Shown piece after piece: positions 1-8,039 of a DNA stretch of 64,000 nt. The stretch lies in contig NZ_JAHLEF010000011.1 of the NCBI RefSeq assembly GCF_018861755.1, positions 1 to 64,000 of the forward strand. The letters run 5' to 3'. Source of the DNA: Clostridium sp. CF012 (GTDB lineage: Bacteria; Bacillota; Clostridia; Clostridiales; Clostridiaceae). Every line of letters starts with the position of its first letter. Positions within the stretch are counted from its first letter, which is position 1. The position numbers and the translations under genes were made by a program. Under the pieces are notes generated by a model. It saw nothing but the letters and a program-made list of their open reading frames with translations, ran no database searches and was not told where the DNA came from.

Positions 1-178
<178 letters not shown>

Positions 179-279
179 AGGGAGTAGATGCAAAGACTTC
201 GGTCAATGCAAAACATCTACTGTAATTACTCGTAACCTATTCTCTGTTTAATTTTGAGAGACTAATAGTCTGAAAATGT
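179..279 (+). other. 16S downstream spacer remnant with processing hairpin
   Basis: Directly after the mature 16S end there is a hairpin with 8-bp arms AGTAGATG (182) and CATCTACT (to about 220), and then a stretch of the TTCTCTGTTTAATTTTGAGAG type (about 240-260) that I associate with clostridial 16S-23S spacers. No tRNA is seen. It therefore looks like an rRNA spacer that no longer leads into 23S. Confidence 0.55.
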
Positions 280-334
280 AACAAGCAATTTTAAGCACTA
301 CTTAGTGTTTAAAGTTGTTTGTTTTATTTTTTTT
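280..334 (+). terminator. Intrinsic terminator closing the truncated rRNA unit
   Basis: Two 20-nt arms (280-299 and 304-323) pair along their whole length with three G-U wobbles and a 4-nt loop. They are followed by TTATTTTTTTT. This is a strong terminator for rightward transcription. It sits where 23S rRNA would be expected. Confidence 0.85.
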
Positions 335-434
335 GGAATTTTTATGATAATTTGATATAATAATTATAAATTATAGGTAAATTGTAAAGGCCACATCGCC
401 TCCGCAAGTGTTTTTTTAGGGATTTTAAATATAG
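335..434. other. Gap between rRNA terminator and folA remnant
   Basis: AT-rich sequence with no open frame of note. It has a small GC-rich island at about 389-410 (CCACATCGCCTCCGCAAGTG followed by seven T), which forms only a weak hairpin and which I do not recognise. An in-frame TAG at 432-434 closes the folA reading frame upstream. Confidence 0.5.
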
Positions 435-812
435 GAAAGTAATAAAAAAAATATTAATAAAAAACCGTTAAATCAAAGAATTAATATAGTGCTTACCGGA
501 AACAAAAATTATAAATGTGAAGGTGTGATTTTATGCTATTCATTGGAGGAACTTTTTAAACAACTAAAAAAATATAAGGATGAAGACATATTCGTAATAG
601 GCGGTGGATCAATTTATTCTCAACTAATGTCACGATGTAATAAGGCATACATAACTAAAATATACAAAGAGTATGTGCATGATAGTGTATTAGTGAATTT
701 AGAGAATAATAAGCAATGGGAAAAAGTTTCAACTAGTGAAAAGCGAGAATTTAAACAGGAAATATACTACTCCTTTAATATTTATATAAAAAAAGAGAGT
801 ATAACAATATAA
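435..812 (+). pseudogene. folA: Dihydrofolate reductase, C-terminal remnant
   Basis: The reading frame carries the second half of DHFR: a KPL..RINIVLT stretch, then NKNYKCEGV, then the conserved DIFVIGGGSIYSQL and AYITKIYKEY. It ends at a normal-looking C terminus. Upstream of KPL the sequence decays into A-rich triplets and an in-frame TAG at 432. The N-terminal third, with the substrate Asp/Glu and the WHLP region, is absent. The only start inside (GTG 489) has no ribosome site and would begin in mid-fold. It is therefore read as a 5'-truncated pseudogene. Loss may go with the rearrangement that removed 23S next door. An intact folA may exist elsewhere. Confidence 0.8.
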
Positions 813-842
813 AAAACTTCCACTATACTGTGGAAGTTTTTT
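811..842. terminator. Bidirectional terminator between folA remnant and sleB-like gene
   Basis: A perfect hairpin, AAAAAACTTCCAC then GTGGAAGTTTTTT with a short loop. It has T runs in both directions and so serves the two convergent units. Confidence 0.85.
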
Positions 843-868
843 ATATTGCTATATTCAAAATTCATGCA

Positions 869-1645
869 TTAATAAGCGAATGTATGGTTGCCTATAATAA
901 CAGCTACCTTCTTTGAAGTTAACCATTTGTTTGTTATAGTATTTTCAAAAAAGTACGAAGCGCCATTAGTTGGGTCTGTTCCTTTTAAAGATTCGTATGC
1001 TGCTTTAGTTGCCTCTGTACTTGCAACTTTATTAATATTACCATCCAATACTGGTGAAAATTGATAGTAGCCATTGCTTTTTTCGTTAATTACTTTGTTA
1101 ATATTATCTGGAAACAGTGAGCTTTGAACTCTGTTCACTACCACAGCTCCTACAGCGAGCATACCAGTATAGCTTTCGCCACCGGCCTCAGCAGTTATTA
1201 ATCTAGCTAATAAATCTACGTCACTATTGGAGTAGGAAATAACTTTAGATGTTGTCAGTGGAGTAGCTTGTTTATTTGTGGTTGTAGTTGTGACAACTGG
1301 AATTTTAAAGACATCTCCAGGGTAAATAGTATCACTCCACTTATCATTAGCAGCTCTTAACTTATCCAAAGGCATATTATACTTTTTAGCTATGAAATAT
1401 AAGGTGTCACCGCTAACTACATTATAAGTATTAGTTGGAACATCTAGTACTTGTCCAGAATATATGTTGTAGTTTGATAATCCATTGTTTTTCATTAAAT
1501 AATTAGTAGTTGTGTTATAAGCTTTGCTGATACCACCTAATGTATCACCTGATTTAACTTTATATGTGGCAGCATATACAGAGCTGCTACTAACTAAAGC
1601 TAAGGTTAATGCTAACAAAGTAGTTTTTAAATTTAATTTAATAAT
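869..1645 (-). CDS. Secreted LysM cell-wall hydrolase, SleB family (Hydrolase_2), apparent ATT start
   Basis: The order is signal peptide (hydrophobic run ending SSSSVYA), two LysM peptidoglycan-binding repeats (YKVKSGDTLGGISKAYN and YNVVSGDTLYFIAKKYN), a Thr-rich linker, and a C-terminal SleB/CwlJ-type hydrolase domain (LLARLITAEAGGESYTGMLA, with the conserved Glu). It probably cleaves cortex or vegetative peptidoglycan outside the membrane. Start choice: an AAAGGAGG site at 1653-1660 stands 7 nt before ATT (1645), followed by a second ATT (1642). There is no ATG, GTG or TTG until TTG 1618, which is 34 nt from the site and would remove the basic KLNLK n-region of the signal peptide. A c-di-AMP riboswitch lies directly upstream, as is known for this class of hydrolase. 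Function is fairly sure; the start is inferred. Confidence 0.85.
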   Translation of the reverse strand: MIKLNLKTTLLALTLALVSSSSVYAATYKVKSGDTLGGISKAYNTTTNYLMKNNGLSNYNIYSGQVLDVPTNTYNVVSGDTLYFIAKKYNMPLDKLRAANDKWSDTIYPGDVFKIPVVTTTTTNKQATPLTTSKVISYSNSDVDLLARLITAEAGGESYTGMLAVGAVVVNRVQSSLFPDNINKVINEKSNGYYQFSPVLDGNINKVASTEATKAAYESLKGTDPTNGASYFFENTITNKWLTSKKVAVIIGNHTFAY

Positions 1646-1654
1646 AACGAGTCC

Positions 1655-1775
1655 TCCTTTATAAGCCTGCGAGGTTAGTTGACGGATTCGGGTTAAAGGA
1701 ACCCTACTCTAGATAAGAGATTCACCCCATAAGATATCCCCCGTTCTCCATTTAAGAGATTCGGCAATGCAATGT
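1655..1775 (-). promoter_or_regulatory. c-di-AMP riboswitch (ydaO/yuaA type)
   Basis: Read on the minus strand, the leader has the hallmark blocks of the ydaO motif in order: GCCGAATC, ACGGGGGA, GGGGTGAATC, AGTAGGG, CCCGAATCCGTCA, and GCTAACCTCGCAGGC. It ends just before the ribosome site of the LysM/SleB-like gene. Known ydaO switches bind c-di-AMP, turn expression off, and often control cell-wall hydrolases and osmolyte transporters. A TATAAT (1780-1785, minus) lies where the promoter should be. Confidence 0.93.
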
Positions 1776-1916
1776 GTATATTATAACATAAATCGACAAA
1801 TTAATCTATGCTAAAAAATAGTATTATTGGAAATATATGAATAGAAATTTAGTAAAAGCATATTTTAAAAAGACTAAGACCTATTTAATAAGGAAAATTG
1901 GATTTAATAATTATAA

Positions 1917-1944
1917 TTGACAAATATATTATATATTATATAAT
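1917..1944 (+). promoter_or_regulatory. Consensus sigma-A promoter of the oxidoreductase-marR unit
   Basis: TTGACA (1917-1922) and TATAAT (1939-1944) are separated by 16 bp, upstream of the gene at 2023. Confidence 0.75.
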
Positions 1945-1969
1945 AATCTTATAAAATTAATCGGATACG

Positions 1970-1989
1970 ATTTACTTTTTATAGTAAAT
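1970..1989. promoter_or_regulatory. Inverted repeat, candidate MarR operator
   Basis: ATTTACT (1970-1976) and AGTAAAT (1983-1989) are perfect arms 6 bp apart. They lie just downstream of the promoter and before the gene at 2023. The MarR gene at 3451 is in the same unit, so autoregulation is a reasonable inference, untested. Confidence 0.5.
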
Positions 1990-2022
1990 TAACATAAATA
2001 GATTATTTAATGGAGGCGTAGA

Positions 2023-3411
2023 ATGAAAGCATATGATGTTGCTATAATAGGAGCAGGTTCGGGAGGATTAACTGCTGCGTATACTGCAAAAGGATTTTCA
2101 AAAAAAGTTATTTTAATTGATAAGAATAAACCTGGTGGAGAATGCACTTGGAGTGGATGTATCCCCAGCAAGGCCTTAATAAATATTGCAAATGAAATAC
2201 ATGTAGCAAGGAAATATTCGGATTTTTCGGTTGATACTGGTGAGGTTTTAGAAAAAGTTAGAAAAGTAATTAATAATGTTTATAAAGAAGAAAGCCCCGA
2301 AGTTTTGAAAAGAGATGGTATCGATTATGTTAATGGATTTGCAAAATTTATTGATAAAAACACGTTAAGTGTCAATGGAGAAGAAATTAAAGCTAAGAAA
2401 ATATTCATTTCTACAGGTTCTTCACCAATGGTTCCACCTATTGATGGTTTAAAGGATATAAATTATCTTACAAATGAAAATATTTTTTCAGAGGAAAAAC
2501 TTCCAGAGAGTATAATTGTTTTAGGTGGAGGTGCTATAGGTGTAGAATTATCTCAGGCTATGAATAGATTAGGTGTTAAAGTATCATTAGTAGAAATGAT
2601 GGATACTATTTTAAGTAGAGAAGAACCAAAATTGGTATCTATATTAGAGAGGAAACTCAGGTCGGAAGGAGTTAAAATATATACTTCCTGCACAGCAGAA
2701 AAGGCTTCAGAAGAAAAGGGTAAGGTAGCATTCTCTATAGTTAAAGATGGAATTGCGGAAATTATAACTGCAGACAAAATATTAGTTGCCCTTGGTAGAG
2801 TTCCGAATATAAAGGGTTTAGACTTAGATAAAATTAGTGTTAAATATAACAAAAAAGCAATAGAGGTTAACGAGCATTTAGAAACCACTACAAAAGGTAT
2901 ATTTGCAATAGGCGATGTGACCGGTCCTTATCTTTTCTCACATATGGCAAATGTGCAGGGAATTACAGCTGTGAAAAATGCCTTGTTACCTATAAAGAAA
3001 AAGATTGATTACTCCCATGTAGCTTGGTGCACATTTTCACAGCCGGAACTTGCAAGAGCTGGATTTACAGAGCAGGAAGCTAGAGAAAAGTATGGCGATT
3101 CAATTAGGGTGTATGAGCAGGATTATAAAAGTTTGGATAGAGCAAAAACAAAAGAAAATGATGAGGGTATTGTTAAAATAATATGTGATAAAAAAGGGAA
3201 AGTATTAGGAACTAGTGTTTTGGGAGATAGAGCGGGGGAGATGATTTCTGAAATACAAGTAGTGAAGACCTTGGGAATAAATTTCGCTAAATTAACAAAG
3301 GTTATACATCCATACCCTACATATGGAGAGATACTGCTTAAGATAAGTAAGAAGGTTTACCTAGATAACATTTTAAATAATTCAGTTGTAAAATTATTCA
3401 GAAAAAAATAA
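2023..3411 (+). CDS. FAD-dependent pyridine nucleotide-disulfide oxidoreductase (dihydrolipoamide dehydrogenase/mercuric reductase-like)
   Basis: A 462-residue class I disulfide oxidoreductase. The FAD-binding GAGSGG is at residues 10-15, the redox pair GGECTWSGC has cysteines at 41 and 46, and the NAD(P) site is ILGGGAIGVE-like near 170. The second FAD motif (AIGDVTG) and the C-terminal dimer motif HPYPTYGE follow. No lipoyl domain or Hg-binding tail is seen. No pdh, gcv or mer partners are nearby, so the true substrate is open; Lpd and mercuric-reductase-like orphans share this layout. The start has a GGAGG site 8 nt away. It is probably co-transcribed with the MarR regulator 40 bp downstream. 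Confidence 0.85.
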   Translation: MKAYDVAIIGAGSGGLTAAYTAKGFSKKVILIDKNKPGGECTWSGCIPSKALINIANEIHVARKYSDFSVDTGEVLEKVRKVINNVYKEESPEVLKRDGIDYVNGFAKFIDKNTLSVNGEEIKAKKIFISTGSSPMVPPIDGLKDINYLTNENIFSEEKLPESIIVLGGGAIGVELSQAMNRLGVKVSLVEMMDTILSREEPKLVSILERKLRSEGVKIYTSCTAEKASEEKGKVAFSIVKDGIAEIITADKILVALGRVPNIKGLDLDKISVKYNKKAIEVNEHLETTTKGIFAIGDVTGPYLFSHMANVQGITAVKNALLPIKKKIDYSHVAWCTFSQPELARAGFTEQEAREKYGDSIRVYEQDYKSLDRAKTKENDEGIVKIICDKKGKVLGTSVLGDRAGEMISEIQVVKTLGINFAKLTKVIHPYPTYGEILLKISKKVYLDNILNNSVVKLFRKK

Positions 3412-3450
3412 TTATAAACTACAATATTAAGATGTGAAGGACGGATATAA

Positions 3451-3900
3451 ATGGAGAAGGATGATTTAAAATTAAGTAATCAGCTTTGTTTTAAAATTTA
3501 CTCTGCGTCCAAGGCTATGACTAGATTATATAAACCAATACTCCAGAGTTTAAATTTAACTTATCCACAATATTTAGTTATGCTGATTTTATGGGAGCAT
3601 GAAAGGATATCATTTAAGGATATGAGCAATAATTTAAAAATGAAAACTGGAACTTTGACACCAATACTTAATAACTTAGAAAGTCAGGGTCGGTTATGCA
3701 GAATGAAGGATGAAAAGGATGATAGGAGGGTTTATATTCATATTACATCAAAAGGTAAGATACTTAAGGAAGAAGCTTCTAAGATTCCTAGTGAAATAGG
3801 TTGTACAGTAAAGCTTTCAACTGATGAGTATTTAAAGTATATGGAGGAATTTGATGGGTTGCTAAAAAGAATAGATAAAATTGAGAACTATAAATACTAG
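3451..3900 (+). CDS. MarR family transcriptional regulator
   Basis: 149 residues with a winged-helix core: helix YPQYLVMLILWEHERISF, recognition segment MKTGTLTPILNNLESQGRL, and wing DEKDDRRVYIHITSKGK. This is the standard MarR pattern. It follows the flavin oxidoreductase on the same strand. Close relatives (OhrR type) sense oxidants through an N-terminal Cys; here a Cys is present at residue 13 (LSNQLCFKIYSASKA), so a peroxide-sensing role is possible, but I only infer it. Confidence 0.9.
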   Translation: MEKDDLKLSNQLCFKIYSASKAMTRLYKPILQSLNLTYPQYLVMLILWEHERISFKDMSNNLKMKTGTLTPILNNLESQGRLCRMKDEKDDRRVYIHITSKGKILKEEASKIPSEIGCTVKLSTDEYLKYMEEFDGLLKRIDKIENYKY

Positions 3901-3992
3901 TTAGGTAATGAAGTTGGAAATCATTAAATTTAGTATAAGGCATTTGAAATAAATATCGAATTAAAAATACTTAATATAAAGGGGATGTTAAT

Positions 3993-4439
3993 ATGAAGAT
4001 TTTAACTGGAGTACTTGGCGTAATGGGAGCCATTGTAATTTATATGTTGGTAAAAAACAATTTAACTCCAAATAATTTAGGGGTTAATAATGGAAAGTTA
4101 GCCAAAATGCCAAACAAACCCAATGCAGTATCATCACAAACAGAAGAAAAAGATAAGAAAGTTGAAGCACTAGAGTTTAAGGGAAATTTAAAAAATTCCA
4201 AGGAGCAGGTAATTAAAGCAATTGAAGACTATGGTAATGATAAAATAATTAAAAATGAGGCGAATTATATATATGTAGTTTTTACAACTGGAATAATGAA
4301 ATATCATGACGATGTAGAATTTTACTTTGATGAAAGCAAAAGGCTTATCCAAATTAGAGCAGCTTCAAGGATTGGATATTCTGATATGGGATTAAATAGA
4401 GAAAGATATAATAAGTTAAGAGAAGTTTATTATAAATAA
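3993..4439 (+). CDS. DUF1499-type protein with N-terminal membrane anchor
   Basis: 148 residues. An N-terminal hydrophobic helix (about 1-20) is followed by a polar linker and then a domain with the DUF1499 signature: DDVEFYFDE...IQIRAASRIGYSDMGLNRERY. The function of this family is unknown. The ribosome site AAGGGG precedes the ATG. It stands alone, about 90 bp after marR. Confidence 0.75.
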   Translation: MKILTGVLGVMGAIVIYMLVKNNLTPNNLGVNNGKLAKMPNKPNAVSSQTEEKDKKVEALEFKGNLKNSKEQVIKAIEDYGNDKIIKNEANYIYVVFTTGIMKYHDDVEFYFDESKRLIQIRAASRIGYSDMGLNRERYNKLREVYYK

Positions 4440-4550
4440 AATTTCAAGAAGTATCTATATCTTTTCTATTATTGGAAATACTATTAGAGTAATAAGTTAA
4501 AGCATAGTATAGCTCCTTTGTAACAAGAGAAATTAATTGGAGGCGTTATT

Positions 4551-4691
4551 GTGGTTAATTATAATAATAGAGAAGTAAGGAAGGAAAAACAAAAGGTAGA
4601 GAAAAAAACTTTTATAAGTGAAGTTCAAGAATTTCAAAAGCCAGAAGGTTATGAAGATGCTTTTAAAAAATATTATCCACAGCAAAAATAA
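4551..4691 (+). CDS. Small conserved-looking protein, 46 residues
   Basis: A GTG start (4551) stands 7 nt after TTGGAGG. The product is highly charged: it begins VNYNNREVRKEKQKVEKK and ends EGYEDAFKKYYPQQK. There is no membrane segment. A perfect terminator follows at 4736. Good ribosome site, codon use like its neighbours and the following terminator argue that it is real. Function unknown. The 62-codon frame on the other strand here is a shadow. Confidence 0.65.
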   Translation: MVNYNNREVRKEKQKVEKKTFISEVQEFQKPEGYEDAFKKYYPQQK

Positions 4692-4735
4692 AGTAAGAAT
4701 ATTTAAGGTATAATAGAACAAGAAAATATTTTAAG

Positions 4736-4782
4736 TTAAAGAACCAATCTCTAAATGAGCTTGGTTCTTTAATATTTTTTTA
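4736..4782. terminator. Bidirectional terminator
   Basis: TTAAAGAACCAA (4736) pairs with TTGGTTCTTTAA (4761-4772), with T-rich tails on both sides. It separates the small protein from the convergent trpP. Confidence 0.85.
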
Positions 4783-5295
4783 TTAATAATTTATAAAATT
4801 ACGCTTAATAGCTGGGTTAGTTATGATGAGTTTATGCAGGAAAAACCCCAAAAGTGAATTAAGCACTGAAGTAGGAAGCACTATAGATACAAAGAGAATA
4901 AAAAATGGTGCTGGAAGTCCAAATAGAAGAAGGGCTGAACCTAGAAAAATGCTTCCACTTATTATAGTTCCTAAAAAATAAATACCGGTTAATTTAAGAG
5001 GAGAATCTGCATTTGAGTTTTTATATATGACATATACAATCATTGAGGTTATTATCTTATCTATAATATTAGGTAATTGCCCACCAGGAAATGAGGTTGA
5101 TAAGGCACATAGAACACCTGCCACGATTCCTGTAATAAAGGCGATTTTAAAATCTTTGGTTAATATTATGGATAAAATCATAAATACTAATAAAAAATCT
5201 GGTTTTATTCCAAGAAATATACCTGGTGTAATTTGATGCAATATAAGACCTATTGCAAGGAATAGAGAAGTTATTACTATTTTATTTGTTTTCAT
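4783..5295 (-). CDS. trpP: Tryptophan transporter TrpP family
   Basis: 170 residues with about five hydrophobic segments and the TrpP signature near the start (LFLAIGLILHQITPGIF...KPDFLLVFMIL) and SFPGGQLPNIIDK in the middle. TrpP is a small integral membrane tryptophan importer. The assignment is strengthened by the T-box with a TGG specifier directly upstream. The start has AAAGGAGC. This is a single-gene unit ending in the bidirectional terminator at 4736. Confidence 0.9.
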   Translation of the reverse strand: MKTNKIVITSLFLAIGLILHQITPGIFLGIKPDFLLVFMILSIILTKDFKIAFITGIVAGVLCALSTSFPGGQLPNIIDKIITSMIVYVIYKNSNADSPLKLTGIYFLGTIISGSIFLGSALLLFGLPAPFFILFVSIVLPTSVLNSLLGFFLHKLIITNPAIKRNFINY

Positions 5296-5410
5296 AAAAA
5301 TTAGCTCCTTTTCAATATAATTTAGATTGTTTTGTTTTGTTATTTTCCTAAGTGCATATATCTTTCAGCACATCAAATTCACCACCACCTTTCAATTTAT
5401 CTTTTAAAAT

Positions 5411-5690
5411 AAAAAAAACCCCCGCCCTGTATTAGGGCGAAGGATATTCGCTGTACCACCTAAATTATGCTACAAAAAAACCGTGCATATTTAATTTTCA
5501 AGCACTAAAATGCTCTAGCCCTTTTAACAGTGGGCGTCCGGTAACTACTACTCTCAGAATCTGATTTCGGGTTACTTCTAGCAGGTCCATTCACTAAAGT
5601 TATCAATACTGAGATCACACTATCCTCAGCTCTCTGAAATTGCATTGCTTTAACTACTCTTCCTGTTCTACGAATTTATAATATAAGAAT
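5411..5690 (-). promoter_or_regulatory. T-box leader, tryptophan-specific
   Basis: On the minus strand it carries the T-box core AGGTGGTACAGCGAATA, followed by a GC-rich terminator hairpin (5411-5439, CGCCCTAATACAGGGCG) and a T run. Stem I contains GAATGGACC, so the specifier triplet is TGG (5587-5589), the Trp codon. Uncharged tRNA-Trp should promote readthrough into trpP. Confidence 0.92.
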
Positions 5691-5728
5691 GATTGTAGCA
5701 TTAAAATAATTAAATGTAAATACTATTT

Positions 5729-6499
5729 TTATTTATATTTATTAATAATGTCAATTAAAATACTCATTCTCTCATGAATATCTAGCTTTATGTTATCACG
5801 TTTATAATGAAAGTCATTTGAATCTAATAAGTAACTATGGGTTATCCCAAAGAGTTTTTTATTTTCCAAAATTCCTTTTGTGAGCATTTCAGAAAGCTTT
5901 TCAATATTAAAATATTCCAATCTTAACTCCTCATTTTCATTTTTTGCGTAAACTGGTAAAGAAGTTAATACATTTTTGGTTACTTTGTACTGAGGTCTGT
6001 AAATATTATGAGATTCATACTTTATGGGAGTTAACCCTGCTAATATCTTTTCTGTATTATCGTCTATTGAAAAATATCCCCCTCGGAAGGCTTGAATTGG
6101 ATCAATTCCTAATTTTGAAATATATTCGTAGCTGTGCTTTATTATAATTTTTTGTTCATCATAAGAGTAATTAGCTATTAGATCTTCATTTTTTTCTATG
6201 AATGGGCAAAGTTTTTCTATAGATTCTGGTAAATTATTTGGATGAATATGAAGCCCAAATATAACTTTATAATTTCTCTTTATCTTTTCTATTAAATTTA
6301 ACTCCTTCATCATTTCGGCAAAATAAGGGGTAATAAATAAAAGAGTATATATATTGTTTTCGGAATTCAATTTTAGTAGTTTTTCTAAGTTTAGTACATT
6401 GCTTTTTAAGTTCTTATCAAAATTATATCCTTCACAATCAATAGTTAACATAAAATCAAAACTTGGTTTTTTAATATAATTATCTAAAAAATATTCCAT
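5729..6499 (-). CDS. Polysaccharide deacetylase-like protein
   Basis: 256 residues with a NodB-type TIM-barrel pattern: FMLTIDCEGYNFD (metal Asp motif), GLHIHPNNLP (His pair motif) and QAFRGGYFSIDD (Arg motif). No signal peptide or anchor is visible, so it is cytoplasmic, unlike cell-wall deacetylases. Cytoplasmic relatives act on sugar conjugates or free substrates, and the true substrate cannot be told. It is transcribed alone, from a consensus promoter set inside a 22-bp inverted repeat. Start ATG with TAGGAG upstream. Confidence 0.65.
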   Translation of the reverse strand: MEYFLDNYIKKPSFDFMLTIDCEGYNFDKNLKSNVLNLEKLLKLNSENNIYTLLFITPYFAEMMKELNLIEKIKRNYKVIFGLHIHPNNLPESIEKLCPFIEKNEDLIANYSYDEQKIIIKHSYEYISKLGIDPIQAFRGGYFSIDDNTEKILAGLTPIKYESHNIYRPQYKVTKNVLTSLPVYAKNENEELRLEYFNIEKLSEMLTKGILENKKLFGITHSYLLDSNDFHYKRDNIKLDIHERMSILIDIINKYK

Positions 6500-6534
6500 A
6501 AATAACTCAACTCCTAATATAACATTGCTAATTT

Positions 6535-6596
6535 ACAATTTGCATTGTATAATTAAATTGTAGTAAGTAACAACTTAATTATACAATGCAAATTGT
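6535..6596. repeat. Perfect 22-bp inverted repeat around a promoter
   Basis: Arms 6535-6556 and 6575-6596 are exact inverted copies separated by 18 bp. Each arm holds ATTGTATAATT. A second, nested inverted repeat, AAGTAACAA (6565-6573) and TTGTTACTT (6592-6600), overlaps it. Seen directly; role as operator is inferred. Confidence 0.9.
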
Positions 6597-6606
6597 TACT
6601 TGTCAA
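6578..6606 (-). promoter_or_regulatory. Perfect consensus sigma-A promoter inside the inverted repeat
   Basis: On the minus strand TTGACA (6606-6601), a 17-bp spacer and TATAAT (6583-6578) match the consensus exactly. It points at the deacetylase-like gene. The -10 box lies in the right arm of the 22-bp repeat, so a protein bound to the repeat would block it. Confidence 0.8.
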
Positions 6607-6752
6607 AAGTTGCTAATAATCAGTGTTTCGCTGATTCATAATAGAGTTTAAAGATAAATAATTTCAAGTTTTTAAGCACTTCAAAAAAATTCTTTTATTT
6701 TTACATCTAATTTTCAAACATTTAGAAAGCTTAAAATTAAATAACTTAAAGT

Positions 6753-6771
6753 AGTTATCAAGTTGATAACT
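6753..6771. promoter_or_regulatory. 19-bp palindrome, candidate operator
   Basis: AGTTATCAA, one central G, TTGATAACT. It lies about 40 bp ahead of the AlaDH-like gene. Confidence 0.45.
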
Positions 6772-6809
6772 ATTTTGTACACGAAAAAAATATGGGGAGG
6801 ATGATATTA

Positions 6810-7961
6810 TTGAAAACTATGGGTTTTCCAAGAATGCACAAAGAAGTAAACGAGAGAAGAGATTTTTTGCCGTCTTTTTTTGATATGTTTAAAAATGAAA
6901 GAGTTCAAATATTTCTTGAACAAGGATATGGTTCTGCTTTAGGATATACAAAAGAAGATTATCTAAAAAATAATAATAAAATAATATTTGTAGCTAACAG
7001 AGAATGCTATGAAAAAGATATAGTTGTTGTTTTAAGGTCACCAGAGTTTGAAGAAATTGAATATATGAAAGAAGGCAGTACACTACTTAGTATGCTTCAT
7101 TATGCAACTAGAGCCACTAGAGTTGAAAAGCTTAAAGAAAAAGGTATATTTGCTGTTTCTATGGATTCTATTAGAAATGATTTTCTTGAAAGAATGGTTG
7201 TAAATTATGAGGGAACTTCAGAAAATGGAATTAATGTAGCATTTACTGAGCTGACTAAAAATTATGAGAATATCTGTATTGAAGAAAGAAAACCTGTAAT
7301 TGTGAGTATAATGGGGATGGGACGAGTTGGTTTAACAGCAGCAAGAATGGCAGGCAAATACGGCAATAACAAAGTAAATGAAGATATACTTCAAGAGAAA
7401 ACTAGTGGGGTAATTGTTAAGATGCTACCCAGAAATATAACCCATGATAAAAAACAGATGATAAAAATTCTGAAAAAGACAGACATTTTAGTAGATGCAA
7501 CTACTAGAGGTGATGCAACAAAATATGTTGTCAGCAATGAATTATTAGGATATTTAAAAGAGCATTCTATAATTTTAGATTTAACAGCAGATCCATATTT
7601 AATTGGTGAAGATTCTGATCAAATAAAGGCAATAGAGGGTATACCACATGGAACATTAGATAAAAAGGTTATATACCCAGGTGATGATGAATATAGCACT
7701 GTACCAAAGTGTTTAAATTCAAACAATCAAAGAACAGTAGTAAGTTGTAATGCTTGGCCGGGAGTTAAACCAGAGGCTTGCATGGATTTATACGGCAAAC
7801 AACTTATATATATTGTACAAAACCTTATAGGATATTCTGCTGGAGATTTTGATTTATGTAATAGTGATTATTTTAATAGAGCAATATACCGAGGTACAAT
7901 TGAATGTTTTGAAAAAATTACAGATGACTATGGTAATGAAATGGTAAATGTGGTAATCTAA
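6810..7961 (+). CDS. Alanine dehydrogenase/PNT-family oxidoreductase
   Basis: About 383 residues. The N-terminal half resembles the AlaDH/PNT N domain (MGFPRMHKEVNERRDFLP, then EQGYGSALGY), and the C-terminal half has a Rossmann glycine motif, IMGMGRVGLTAARMAG. The related group includes alanine dehydrogenase, lysine-ketoglutarate enzymes and N5-(carboxyethyl)ornithine synthase; it is too diverged for me to choose. Start: GGGAGG (6795-6800) stands 9 nt before TTG 6810, while ATG 6792 overlaps the ribosome site. It is monocistronic with a possible operator palindrome upstream. Confidence 0.7.
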   Translation: MKTMGFPRMHKEVNERRDFLPSFFDMFKNERVQIFLEQGYGSALGYTKEDYLKNNNKIIFVANRECYEKDIVVVLRSPEFEEIEYMKEGSTLLSMLHYATRATRVEKLKEKGIFAVSMDSIRNDFLERMVVNYEGTSENGINVAFTELTKNYENICIEERKPVIVSIMGMGRVGLTAARMAGKYGNNKVNEDILQEKTSGVIVKMLPRNITHDKKQMIKILKKTDILVDATTRGDATKYVVSNELLGYLKEHSIILDLTADPYLIGEDSDQIKAIEGIPHGTLDKKVIYPGDDEYSTVPKCLNSNNQRTVVSCNAWPGVKPEACMDLYGKQLIYIVQNLIGYSAGDFDLCNSDYFNRAIYRGTIECFEKITDDYGNEMVNVVI

Positions 7962-8039
7962 GATAGAATAGTGAATGCGTGTTAGCAATATAAGGAAAAA
8001 ATGTATACGTGTATTCCATCTTTTAAAAGAGGTGTTTCT

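Noticed and set aside
489-812. Short intact gene from GTG 489
   Set aside because: The DHFR similarity extends upstream of this GTG, there is no ribosome site, and the fold would be incomplete.
4533-4721. 62-codon hydrophobic frame on the minus strand
   Set aside because: Complement of the small plus-strand gene; no ribosome site and low-complexity AT-rich translation.
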